Assembly (NCBI GenBank): GCA_017510785.1
Contig: JAFWMH010000035.1
Location: 1-36,709, forward strand
Reading direction: 5' to 3'
Source of the DNA: Atopobiaceae bacterium
GTDB taxonomy: Bacteria > Actinomycetota > Coriobacteriia > Coriobacteriales > Atopobiaceae
Length of the DNA: 36,709 nt
Both the position numbers and the translations under genes were made by a program. Numbering within the stretch: position 1 is the stretch's first letter; each line of letters starts with the position of its first letter. Under the pieces are notes generated by a model that was not told the DNA's origin, made no database searches, and saw nothing but the letters and a program-made list of their open reading frames with translations. Positions 24,209 through 31,572 of the stretch are shown here, one piece after another.

Positions 24209-24691
24209 ATGGACTTCTTCCAGGACCTCACTCGCGCAGTAGACCAAGCCACCGAGTCGGCAGTACGTTCCGGAAAATCAGCGCAAACAAAATCCCACAT
24301 CGCAAAACTACAACGTCAGCGCGAACAGCTGCTAGCAAAGCTCGGGGCTGCGCTATACCCCATGGCACGCGAGAACGAAAAGCTACGCGCAGGCAACGAG
24401 CAGCTCATCGAGTCTATCGAGCGAATCGACGCAAGCATCAAGCAGCTCGAGGCGCAACTTCTCGATTTAAACACGAGAGCTGCACCTCGGCCGACGCAGC
24501 AGGGCGCGCCGTGGCCGGCTCAGGCGGCAACAGCGCAACGGACCTCGCCAACGAGGGAGGCCACGCCAGATTCGGCGCAGGCGGCGGCAGCGCAGGAGGA
24601 CGCCCAAGCTCCACGCTGTTCGCATTGCAATGCGCAGCTCTTGCCGGGTGCTTCTTTCTGCACCAACTGCGGGCAACACGTAATTGGCTAG
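24209..24691 (+). CDS. Coiled-coil protein with C-terminal zinc ribbon
   Basis: 160 aa from the ATG at 24209 (MDFFQDLTRAV), nine bases after GAAGGGAG; a 16-codon upstream extension has no ribosome site. Residues ~35-100 form a likely coiled coil (KLQRQREQLLAKLGAALYPM, IERIDASIKQLEAQL). A Gln/Ala/Pro/Thr-rich linker follows. The last ~25 residues are a zinc ribbon with two CxxC pairs (CSHCNAQLLPGASFCTNCG). Such small proteins are common in Actinomycetota and usually unassigned; the ribbon suggests a protein-protein or nucleic-acid contact. It is divergent from mfd, and no function is claimed. Confidence 0.75.
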   Translation: MDFFQDLTRAVDQATESAVRSGKSAQTKSHIAKLQRQREQLLAKLGAALYPMARENEKLRAGNEQLIESIERIDASIKQLEAQLLDLNTRAAPRPTQQGAPWPAQAATAQRTSPTREATPDSAQAAAAQEDAQAPRCSHCNAQLLPGASFCTNCGQHVIG

Positions 24692-24812
24692 CAACAACAG
24701 AGCAATAGTCCGTCCATCCGGCCCTACAGGGTCCCATCGGCGCAACCCGTCTCACTAAAGACCTAGTAAGGAAGGCCAAAGATGCAAACGGCCTTCCAGC
24801 GCAGAGCCAGCC

Positions 24813-24873
24813 TGTGTGCTCACGGCGCCGTTTAGCCCTCGAAAGCGCGGCTAAGTGGGCCCCTCAGCACACA
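24813..24873. repeat. Hairpin family A, symmetric unit after the zinc-ribbon gene
   Basis: TGTGTGCT and AGCACACA form the outer stem; GTTTAGC and GCTAAGT form the inner stem around CCTCGAAAGCGCG. The middle holds the palindrome-like GGCGCC on one side and GGGCCCC on the other. Confidence 0.7.
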
Positions 24874-24882
24874 TGATGGGGC

Positions 24883-24964
24883 TGCGTGCTCACGGCGCCG
24901 TTTAGCGGACAAACGCCCGCGACAAAAGCCCGGCTAAAGAACGTAGGATAATTGCTGCGTGTGC
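24883..24964 (+). repeat. Hairpin family A, asymmetric unit
   Basis: Repeats GCGTGCTCACGGCGCCGTTT exactly as in the neighbouring unit, then GCGGACAAAC...CCGGCTAAAG, and ends GCTGCGTGTGCC. The inner TTTAGC/GCTAAA stem is kept but the outer stem is not. Confidence 0.65.
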
Positions 24965-24990
24965 CGGCCGACTCCGTGCGGCGCATTCGG

Positions 24991-25130
24991 CATTTGTCAA
25001 CCCCCGAAAATTCCCAAACGAAAGTGGCCATTTTGAAACAGCCGTGTTTATCTGGGAAAATACGAAAATCGGCTCAATAGCTGTATGCTGGCGGGGAGTT
25101 TGCTGCCTGTTGGCCCGCGTATAGTTCCCC
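24991..25130 (+). repeat. Conserved leader of Rpn nuclease genes, copy 2
   Basis: Matches 3660-3798 (minus strand) over ~140 bp, with the landmarks TTGTCAACCCCC, AAATACGAAAA, GCTCAATAGCTGTATGCTGG and CGGGGAGTTT in the same order. It ends 27 bases before the nuclease start. Confidence 0.8.
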
Positions 25131-25157
25131 CATCCGCACCCGGCGAAAGGAGGAACT

Positions 25158-26435
25158 ATGCTCATACGAAGCACCAGTCTTGCTGACGGCATACGCGCGG
25201 CCGAAAGCGCGTTCGATGCTGTGTGCAAGAGACTTCTTGGCGAAAGGCAGGTGGTGGCACGCATCCTTAGCGGGGTCGTTACTGGGTTCGAAGGCGCCGA
25301 TCCCGACGTTTTGGCCCGCGAGTGCGTCGCGCCCGACCCGGGCTACGGTGTGCCGCTCTCGCGCGACGTCCCCGTCAAATCAAGTGTGCCGCAGGGCGTA
25401 CCGCATGTGGGCGGTGCTCCCGCCGATCCTGGCGTGCCGCCCTCCCGCAACGCTCCCACCGATCCCGGTCCTGCGATTCGGCTCGATACCGACGATGCGA
25501 CCGTAACGGAGGGGCTAGCCGTCTTCGACGTCCGCACCCGGGCGGTGGTTCCGGGCACCATGCGAATCGTTGAGTTGGATCTCGAAGGTCAGGGGAAGGC
25601 GTCACCAGGATATCCGCTGTTGCGTCGAGCCATGTTTTACTGTGGTCGCATGTTGTCGCGACAGGGTGCCGACGTGGTGGCGCATTCGACGTACGGGGCG
25701 CTGCGGCGCGTCGTTTCGATTTGGGTTGTATTCAAGCCGTCGAAGGACCTCGCCGGCACGGTGCTGAGGGCGCAAATGAACGCCGAGCTGTTCGTGGGCG
25801 AACCCACATGGGACACGTCAGACGTCGATTGCGTCGAGATTGCGATTCTGTGCATCGGCGGAGACTCACGCAAGCACGGCGGTGCGCTCGGCATGCTCGA
25901 TGTGCTATTCGCACGGGATCTGGATCCCGAAGAAAAGCTAACTATACTAGCTGATGAATATGGTATGATGATGACCGAACAGATTGAGGAGGGAGTGCTA
26001 AACATGTGTACATTAGCCGAGGTGTGGCGCGAGGACATCCGCGAAGAGGTAACGCGCGAAGTGACGGATAAAATCACCCGAGATGTCACGGACAAGGTCA
26101 CCCGCGACGTCACGGACAAGGTCACCCGCGACGTCACGCAGCAGGTAACACGCGACGTCACGCAGCAGGTAACACGCGACATAACGAACAAGGTCACCCG
26201 GGACGTCACGGACAAGGTCACCCGGGACGTCACGGACAAGGTCACCCGGGACGTCACGGACAAGGTCACCCGGGACGTCACGGACAAGGTCAAGCGAGAG
26301 ACCGCCCGCGATGTGCTCATCGCAAATGTGCGCGCCCTCATGGACTCCCTTTCGACGACGGCTGCCGTCGCGCTTGATTTGCTCAACGTAAGCGATGACG
26401 ACCGCAGCGTAGTCGTGGCGGCGCTCGACGCATAG
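25158..26435 (+). CDS. Rpn-family PD-(D/E)XK nuclease, copy 2, with octapeptide repeat tail
   Basis: 425 aa after AAAGGAGG. The nuclease core is FDVRTRAV ... RIVELDLEGQ, giving Asp124 and Glu143-x-Gln145, followed by YPLLRRAMFYCGRMLSRQ and the family-typical MLDVLFARDLDPEEKLTILADEYG and TEQIEEGVLNMCTLAE. Two oddities: residues ~64-105 are a Pro/Val-rich insert (VPQGVPHVGGAPADPGVPPS) just before the catalytic part, and residues 299-378 are ten tandem copies of an octapeptide close to TRDVTDKV. The tail then ends in a helical segment (RDVLIANVRALMDSL). Members of this group are annotated as nuclease or transposase; here a mobile or defence role is inference. An internal ribosome site precedes codon 283. 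Confidence 0.85.
   Translation: MLIRSTSLADGIRAAESAFDAVCKRLLGERQVVARILSGVVTGFEGADPDVLARECVAPDPGYGVPLSRDVPVKSSVPQGVPHVGGAPADPGVPPSRNAPTDPGPAIRLDTDDATVTEGLAVFDVRTRAVVPGTMRIVELDLEGQGKASPGYPLLRRAMFYCGRMLSRQGADVVAHSTYGALRRVVSIWVVFKPSKDLAGTVLRAQMNAELFVGEPTWDTSDVDCVEIAILCIGGDSRKHGGALGMLDVLFARDLDPEEKLTILADEYGMMMTEQIEEGVLNMCTLAEVWREDIREEVTREVTDKITRDVTDKVTRDVTDKVTRDVTQQVTRDVTQQVTRDITNKVTRDVTDKVTRDVTDKVTRDVTDKVTRDVTDKVKRETARDVLIANVRALMDSLSTTAAVALDLLNVSDDDRSVVVAALDA
25988..26006 (+). promoter_or_regulatory. Internal ribosome site and ATG within Rpn nuclease 2
   Basis: GGAGGGAG (25988-25995) lies eight bases before the in-frame ATG at 26004 (codon 283). The 143-aa product would contain only the octapeptide repeats and the C-terminal helix, not the nuclease. 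The purine run comes from Glu-Glu-Gly codons common in this family, so a chance match is possible. Confidence 0.4.
26052..26291 (+). repeat. Ten 24-bp tandem repeats in Rpn nuclease 2
   Basis: Units of 24 bp encode TRDVTDKV and variants (TREVTDKI, TRDVTQQV, TRDITNKV). The last four units are identical at the protein level and nearly so in DNA, suggesting recent expansion. The unit keeps the reading frame, so copy number can vary without loss of the C terminus. The eight-residue period with alternating Val and charged positions would suit a helical or fibrous rod. Confidence 0.92.
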
Positions 26436-26792
26436 TGGGCACTCGCCCCGCGTTGGCGTCGGCGACTGCTTGCCCATGTCGTGCCGGCGCGACGCATGGC
26501 GGGGCGCTCGATGGCGGGACGTTCGAATTCGAGGGCACGTCGACGACTGCGCTGAATGCGAGTGGAACGGCTGGTCCCTTTCTACGCATTTCGCTTCATG
26601 AGGCCACAGCCTCGCAGGCTTCGCCCGGAAACCCCCTCCATGTTGTACAACTTGGTGTTTGCACGCTTATCTCACGTGTTCCCCTGATTAATAAGGGGCA
26701 GGACGTGCATGGCTCGGAGGAACTGACCGCCCCAGCGCACCCGTGCACCGCCGGCACCCACCGCGTGTGGGTGCCGGCGCCATCAACTAACC
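26436..26792. other. Intergenic spacer
   Basis: About 360 bp between the convergent nuclease 2 and the cyclase-like gene. Apart from the hairpin at 26749-26779 I see only mildly repetitive GC-rich sequence (GCGACGCATGGCGGGGCGCT region) and no gene. Confidence 0.5.
26749..26779 (-). terminator. Perfect 13-bp hairpin after the cyclase-like gene
   Basis: CGCCGGCACCCAC / GTGGGTGCCGGCG around CGCGT, 14 bases beyond the stop at 26793. No U-run follows. Likely a tail-less terminator or RNA 3' end protector. Confidence 0.5.
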
Positions 26793-27944
26793 TTAAACGT
26801 ACGGCGCCTCGGCATCGTACTCGCCGTACTCGCAACCCATGTGCGCAAAGTCCATGTCGTCCAAAAGCTTCCAGCCAGCACCCCGACGCACGAAAAGCTG
26901 AGCCCTGCCGACTCCCGTGCCACCGTTCCACAGACGCGTATGACGGGCTTGTCCATCAGGTGCCTCATATCGAATCATCAACATTTGATCCTTGGGGCAC
27001 GAAACGTCAGTTATCAAGCGCGCGGTAAACGTCGTTTGCTCCACGTGCCACACCACGTGTGTCGCCGTCTCATGACACGAGAACTTTGTGCGGCTGCCCG
27101 TCCATGGCTTCGAGAAGTTGAACTCGAACGGTTTTCCACGATACACGAACTCTCCGAGCAATTTTCGATTGAGGGCCACAGGCCCAATCTTGGGACGACC
27201 GCCGCCAATCTCAATGGCAGAGTCCTCGAGTCTCTCGCCCGTAAGCCTGCTCGTAAGATCGCAGCTTGCAAGCCAAACCCACGGAGTCGTAAAGTCACTT
27301 CCCCAGTTTTTGTCTGCGTAGCCAAAACAAGTTTCGGGGTCGGCGACGTAGCGCTCGCCGTCCAGAAAGACGTCGCCCTCGAAGTCGCACTTAAGACCCT
27401 CGGCATGCCAGAACATTTGGAACGCCTCGGTCGACCGCACCGGCTCGCTCGCACCATAGCCAACGTTGAAGGCGATCCGCTTGTTGAGACGCAGGTCGAA
27501 GGCAATCTCGCCTGCGTCGCTCATCCACTCGGGGTGCGCCGCAGCCTCTTCATCCGATACGCGCACGCAGCCGACGAGATCAGTCTCACTAGCAACACAA
27601 TCGTCAGCTGCAACCCAGTACGGCACGTCGCGACCGAGCTCAACGTCATCCCAAGCAAAGAAGCGGTGAAGCTGCTTGGCGCCCTTTCCCCATGTGCCGC
27701 ACTTCACCATAAGATACGAAGGCTTTTGTCCGTTGCGCGTGCCGTCTGGCGACATGCCAAAGAGTGGCTTCGGACCGCCCAATGCGGGGTTCACGACAAA
27801 GAACTCAATAAAAAACGCGCGCTCCTCCGCCGTTACGGCATGCCGGGCTGTAAATGAATGCCACCACCAGTCGTAACCTTGGCGGGCAAGACCACCCGTC
27901 AACATGAACCGATCGCGCGAAATCTCGTGGGTGTTTGACGCCAT
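26793..27944 (-). CDS. Tocopherol cyclase-like / lipocalin-fold protein
   Basis: 383 aa; GGAGGGAACAA precedes the ATG. The protein is rich in Trp and Tyr and has YADKNWGSDFTTPWVWLASC, close to the signature of the tocopherol-cyclase and AttH/CrtC-like group (two lipocalin-like barrels that act on isoprenoid or lipid substrates). Other landmarks are FFIEFFVVNPALGG near the N terminus and WHAEGLKCDFEGDVFLDGE in the middle. No signal peptide or membrane segment is seen, so it is cytoplasmic. Nothing around it belongs to tocopherol or carotenoid synthesis, so the true substrate is unknown. Family assignment moderate; function open. Confidence 0.6.
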   Translation of the reverse strand: MASNTHEISRDRFMLTGGLARQGYDWWWHSFTARHAVTAEERAFFIEFFVVNPALGGPKPLFGMSPDGTRNGQKPSYLMVKCGTWGKGAKQLHRFFAWDDVELGRDVPYWVAADDCVASETDLVGCVRVSDEEAAAHPEWMSDAGEIAFDLRLNKRIAFNVGYGASEPVRSTEAFQMFWHAEGLKCDFEGDVFLDGERYVADPETCFGYADKNWGSDFTTPWVWLASCDLTSRLTGERLEDSAIEIGGGRPKIGPVALNRKLLGEFVYRGKPFEFNFSKPWTGSRTKFSCHETATHVVWHVEQTTFTARLITDVSCPKDQMLMIRYEAPDGQARHTRLWNGGTGVGRAQLFVRRGAGWKLLDDMDFAHMGCEYGEYDAEAPYV

Positions 27945-27994
27945 TTGTTCCCTCCTCCGTCGGTTCCGAAGAAGGTGAGCGAGCGGGTTGCCGT

Positions 27995-28060
27995 GCTACC
28001 GTGCCGGGCGGGCCGCGCTACCGTGCCGGGCGGGCCGCGTTGCCATGCCGGGCGGGCCAC
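27995..28060. repeat. Three 22-bp tandem repeats upstream of the cyclase-like gene
   Basis: GCTACCGTGCCGGGCGGGCC plus GC occurs at 27995-28016 and 28017-28038 exactly and at 28039-28060 with three changes. The array begins 50 bases before the start codon, in the leader. Confidence 0.85.
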
Positions 28061-28458
28061 ACTGCCTGTAGTCACGGTCTGCAGACGGTTGGCAGCCCAC
28101 CTGCAACCGACGGGCAGTTTACAATCCGCATACGTCCAACAACTCGCCTGCGACCTACCAAATGCACACCGCGTTGAATTGCTCCTACGCTCATACGCTC
28201 CGCGCATCTCGTGCGTACTGCAGCTACTTGCACGCCCGCTGTAAGCGCCTGCAAACCCTTCTTCAGAAAAAACCTGCTGTGTCCGTACTCTAGGTGCTTA
28301 TAAAACGTTGCACCCCACGCACTTAAGCATAGCGTTGCACATTTGAGCATTGTTAGCGGCCGGTTAATTCACGAATACCGCGAACCGCTCCGAGGCGCCC
28401 CATGAGTCCGAATTGTTAAGGCAGCGTCGCACATTTGCCACTTCGCGATATCAAACAT

Positions 28459-28645
28459 GATAGGCACAAGGGATTGAACGCTCGCAATAATCCCGGCCAC
28501 GTAGCGCGTCTCATCAATGTCGCAACACCACGATCCCAAGCACACGATCCCGCTGGCTAAAACACAGTGGGATCGTAATAGTTCCAGATTTGTGTACGGG
28601 CGCCACGTGGCCGAGGCTTGCAAAACGTTCGAGACTTCGTGTCAA
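28459..28645 (-). repeat. Long palindrome family B, diverged copy 4
   Basis: Read on the minus strand it follows the same order as copy 1: ACGAAGTCTCGAACGTTTTG, then a diverged stretch, the centre GATCCCACTGTGTTTTAGCC AGCGGGATC, GCGACATTGATGAGACGCG, and GAGCGTTCAATCCCTTGTGC. At the centre both arms have GATCCC/GGGATC where copies 1-3 have GTGCCC/GGGCAC, so pairing is preserved. An extra CGATCCCAAG lies beside the right arm. It sits between metY and the cyclase-like gene. Confidence 0.75.
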
Positions 28646-28707
28646 CAATTACTCATATTGGATATCCACTTGCACCGCACCCTGCCAAGCCGCCGACGCC
28701 TCCGCGA

Positions 28708-30021
28708 TTAGATCTTTGCAAGCGCCTGATCGAGGTCGGCAATGATGTCGTCGACGTTTTCAAGACCAACGGAAAGTCGAATAAGATCCTCGGAAAGGTG
28801 TGCTGCCTCGAGCTGCTCGGTCGTGAGCTGGCTATGCGTGGTTGTGGCAGGATGAATGATGAGGCTCTTCGCGTCGCCCACGTTGGCGAGCAGTGTGTGA
28901 AGCTTCACATTGTTGATCACGTCGAGACCACCCTGACGCCCCGCCGTCGTTCCAAATACCACCACGCCGCCGAAGCCATTCTTTAACACGCGACACGCAA
29001 CTTCGTGACTGGGGTCATTCTCCAATCCGGAGTAGCGCACCCAACTCACCTTGGGATGGCTTTCGAGGAACTTCGCCACCGCAAGGGCATTATCGCAGTG
29101 TCGCTGAACGCGCAGGCTAAGCGTTTCGATGCCGAGCCCGACAAGCTGAGCGGCATAAGGCGAAAGGGTCGGCCCGAGGTCGCGCAAACGTTGTGCGAGC
29201 ACACGCGTCGCGAAGGGAGCGACGGGCGCGGCGTTAGTCCACACAGCGCCATGATACGACTCGTCAGGTTCGGTCAACGTAGGGAATTTGCCCGGAACGG
29301 CGGCCCAATCGAACTTGCCCGAGTCCACAACGGCACCGCCAACCGTAGCGCCGTGTCCACCAAGCCACTTGGTAAGGCTCTCGATTATAACCGCGACCCC
29401 GTCCTCAGCCGGGCGATACAAGTACGGCGTTGCGAAGGTATTGTCTACGATAACAGGAAGGTCGAGCGATGCAGCTGCCTGCACGAGCGCTGGCACATCG
29501 GTAACGTCAACGCGCGGATTGCCAATGGTTTCGGCGTACCAAAACTTCGTGCGCGATGTGGTCGCGGCCACAAAGGCATCGATGTCGTTGTTGGGAACAA
29601 ATGTCGTCTTTATGCCGAGGTCGTCAAGGGTGTGCAGGAGAATGTTCCACGTCCCGCCATAAAGTGAGTCGGAAGCCACGATTTCGTCGCCGGCCTTCGC
29701 GATGTTAGTGAAGGCGAGGATCTCGGCTGCGTGGCCAGAGGCAACCGCAACAGCAGCAGCAGCGCCCTCGACGGCGGCAACGCGTGCACCTATGGCATCG
29801 GTGGTACTGTTCGTCAGGCGACTGTACACGTTGCCTGGTCGCGCGAGAGCGAACTTGGCGGCCGCGTCCTCGGCGTCGTCGAACTGCCACGCGGCGGTAG
29901 CGTAGATGGGCAGGGCAGCCGAGCCGGTGGTGGGGTCGGGCGCGAATCCGGCGTGGATTTGCAGCGTGTCGAAGTGCTTCTCGGGGGACTGGGCGAAGGT
30001 GGGGTCGAGTTCGAATGCCAT
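28708..30021 (-). CDS. metY: O-acetylhomoserine sulfhydrylase (thiol-lyase)
   Basis: 437 aa from the ATG at 30021 (MAFELDPTFAQSPEKHFDTLQ), preceded by AAAGGAA; 18 upstream codons are not typical of the family. It is a PLP enzyme of the Cys/Met metabolism group that makes homocysteine from O-acetylhomoserine and sulfide, giving direct sulfhydrylation toward methionine. The PLP lysine is in SLTKWLGGHGATVGG; YSRLTNSTTDAIGARVAAVEG, VASGHAAEILAFTNI and IVDNTFATPYLYRP are family blocks, and the C-terminal IHPATTTHSQLTTEQ is typical. Length matches the ~430-aa MetY type, not the shorter MetB. I see no SAM riboswitch in the leader. It stands alone, with no other methionine gene beside it. Confidence 0.93.
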   Translation of the reverse strand: MAFELDPTFAQSPEKHFDTLQIHAGFAPDPTTGSAALPIYATAAWQFDDAEDAAAKFALARPGNVYSRLTNSTTDAIGARVAAVEGAAAAVAVASGHAAEILAFTNIAKAGDEIVASDSLYGGTWNILLHTLDDLGIKTTFVPNNDIDAFVAATTSRTKFWYAETIGNPRVDVTDVPALVQAAASLDLPVIVDNTFATPYLYRPAEDGVAVIIESLTKWLGGHGATVGGAVVDSGKFDWAAVPGKFPTLTEPDESYHGAVWTNAAPVAPFATRVLAQRLRDLGPTLSPYAAQLVGLGIETLSLRVQRHCDNALAVAKFLESHPKVSWVRYSGLENDPSHEVACRVLKNGFGGVVVFGTTAGRQGGLDVINNVKLHTLLANVGDAKSLIIHPATTTHSQLTTEQLEAAHLSEDLIRLSVGLENVDDIIADLDQALAKI

Positions 30022-30163
30022 GGTGGTTCCTTTCCGTGTTGATGCTTTGGACACAGAGTAGAGTACGACTGGCATGCGTTTATGGCAATAGCTCGGTTAT
30101 ATGGGTTTACGATAGTTGATTATCTGAGGAATGCAAGTTGCGCTTTTGCCCGACCGCGTGGTT

Positions 30164-30283
30164 AGTTATGCCGCTTTTTCGACTAAATAAGCGCTATGTC
30201 AAAGTATACGGTCCCATTTACCTGCGAAAACGGTGTCAATACAAAGTGCATCGCCTGATTTTAGTCGAAATTTCGGCATAACT
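30164..30283. repeat. 120-bp imperfect palindrome
   Basis: AGTTATGCCGCTTTTTCGACTAAAT (shown here by its ends AGTTATGCCG and TTTCGACTAAA) at 30164-30188 pairs with the segment at 30258-30283 ending CGGCATAACT, with three mismatches over 25 bp. The 69-bp interior has only weak further pairing. It differs in sequence from families A and B. Confidence 0.7.
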
Positions 30284-30561
30284 CGCCAACCGTAATCGGG
30301 TTTCCTCACCGCCACGCCGGGACCTTCGCTCAAACAAGAGACAAAAGCCCAGCGCGGGCCAGGAAGGTGGCAGCTCTTACACACCTCGTTCCTACGGAAC
30401 TACACACGGCAGCTCTTCCGGACCACTTCTCCGACCATCCTCAACACCCCGCCGGGTAGCCCGCCCCTAGAAGAGGCGCATGCCCAGTACGTGGCCCAAA
30501 GTGCTGCGCCACGTACTGCGCCACGTGCGGTGCCAAACAACTGTTGGGGCCTATACGATTT

Positions 30562-30590
30562 GTGCGCGGCCCCTCATTTAGGCCGCGCAC
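30562..30590. terminator. Perfect 10-bp hairpin between two minus-strand genes
   Basis: GTGCGCGGCC / GGCCGCGCAC around CCTCATTTA, 108 bases beyond the stop at 30698. No U-run follows. It may end the transcript of the 30698-31357 gene. Confidence 0.4.
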
Positions 30591-30621
30591 GGGTATTTCA
30601 CGATTCTTTATGTGGAGCAGT

Positions 30622-30719
30622 CAAATCCCGCCTACCACTCGAGCGGAGCGTCCGCTAACACAGCGCCAACAAGCAACCACCGCAGGCAAATCCCGGCCTA
30701 CCACTCGAGCGGAACGTCC
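30622..30719. repeat. Direct repeat duplicating a gene's 3' end
   Basis: CAAATCCCGCCTACCACTCG...CGTCC at 30622-30653 recurs at 30687-30719 with two differences. The second copy contains the last seven codons and stop of the gene at 30698-31357; the first lies just beyond it and keeps the stop. Confidence 0.8.
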
Positions 30720-31357
30720 ACCACCTGGCCGTCAACGGTCAAACGCAGCGCCGACCCATCGAGTTTCGCCTCGCTGATGGTCCCCGTGTCGCCAATCACC
30801 TCGCCGTTTTGGTTTGCCATGTGGCTCCAACCCGTGCCAACGGTATACGTCGCTACATTCCACGTACCATCGGGCATGTTCTCCGGTAGAAGAATCGAGC
30901 CGTCGAACAACACAAGAGCCAGCGGCGTTCCCGGCAATGCGCCGAGTTCGATTTTGTTCCCGTCTCCCTCGGTATTGCTCTCCGTCAACGTATATGCCCC
31001 ATCCTTCTGCGTGAGGGCATACGTCGATCCGCGATACGTCAGCGACTCGCCAATCGTCGTTTCCGCACGCGTCGGCTCAGGCAGCTTTTCTGGTGCCATT
31101 GGCACATATACCGCGCGAAGGAACAGCGCGACGCACAACGCGATAATGGCCAACGCCGCAACAACGAGACCAATCATCATCGGCCGCGAAAGCGTCGGCA
31201 CCTCTTCGGTCTTGCGCTGCTTTGAACCCTTGCGTTCCGCCTTTACCGCGCCCTCGCCTTTGCTTAGCTGCTGAAAACCGCCTCGGTCAAGCGATTCCGC
31301 ATCAATGGGACGGGGAGCATTGGCTCCCAGTTCGTCCGTGTCGTCTAGCGAATACAT
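30698..31357 (-). CDS. Single-pass membrane protein with extracytoplasmic domain
   Basis: 219 aa; AGAGGGGA lies about nine bases before the ATG. Residues 1-58 are hydrophilic and end in a Lys/Arg-rich stretch (KAERKGSKQRK). One helix follows (MMIGLVVAALAIIALCVALFL). The C-terminal ~135 residues (ESLTYRGSTYALTQKDGAYT ... VDGQVVDVPLEW) form a probable beta-rich domain outside the cell. The layout is that of a cytoplasm-in, outside-facing type II protein. I do not recognise the family. It lies between recR and metY on the same strand, separated from both by more than 200 bp. Confidence 0.65.
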   Translation of the reverse strand: MYSLDDTDELGANAPRPIDAESLDRGGFQQLSKGEGAVKAERKGSKQRKTEEVPTLSRPMMIGLVVAALAIIALCVALFLRAVYVPMAPEKLPEPTRAETTIGESLTYRGSTYALTQKDGAYTLTESNTEGDGNKIELGALPGTPLALVLFDGSILLPENMPDGTWNVATYTVGTGWSHMANQNGEVIGDTGTISEAKLDGSALRLTVDGQVVDVPLEW

Positions 31358-31572
31358 ACGGTTCGTCCCCTCTGCTCGTTTTGGCGTTTCCGCCTTTGCC
31401 TGCCTGACCCATCGAGACCCATGAGCCAGCTAAAACCTTCGCTTGCCATCGGTCCGTCGCAGCCACCGAGAATCCGTTATGCACTCAGCGCGCTGTGAAT
31501 AACCAACATACTACCCCGTCGCAAAGAGTTCACTCACTTGCTCGTGCAATTTCGTCGCGTTTACACCTCGCA

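Larger units (their letters stand above)
30022..30697. other. Intergenic spacer upstream of metY
   Basis: About 680 bp. TTGCAT and TATCGT 16 bases apart (minus strand, near 30105-30140) are a weak metY promoter candidate. The rest holds the palindrome at 30164-30283, repeated CCACGTACTG/GTACGTGG words near 30488-30530, a perfect hairpin (30562-30590) and a duplicated gene end (30622-30653). No gene is visible. Confidence 0.5.
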
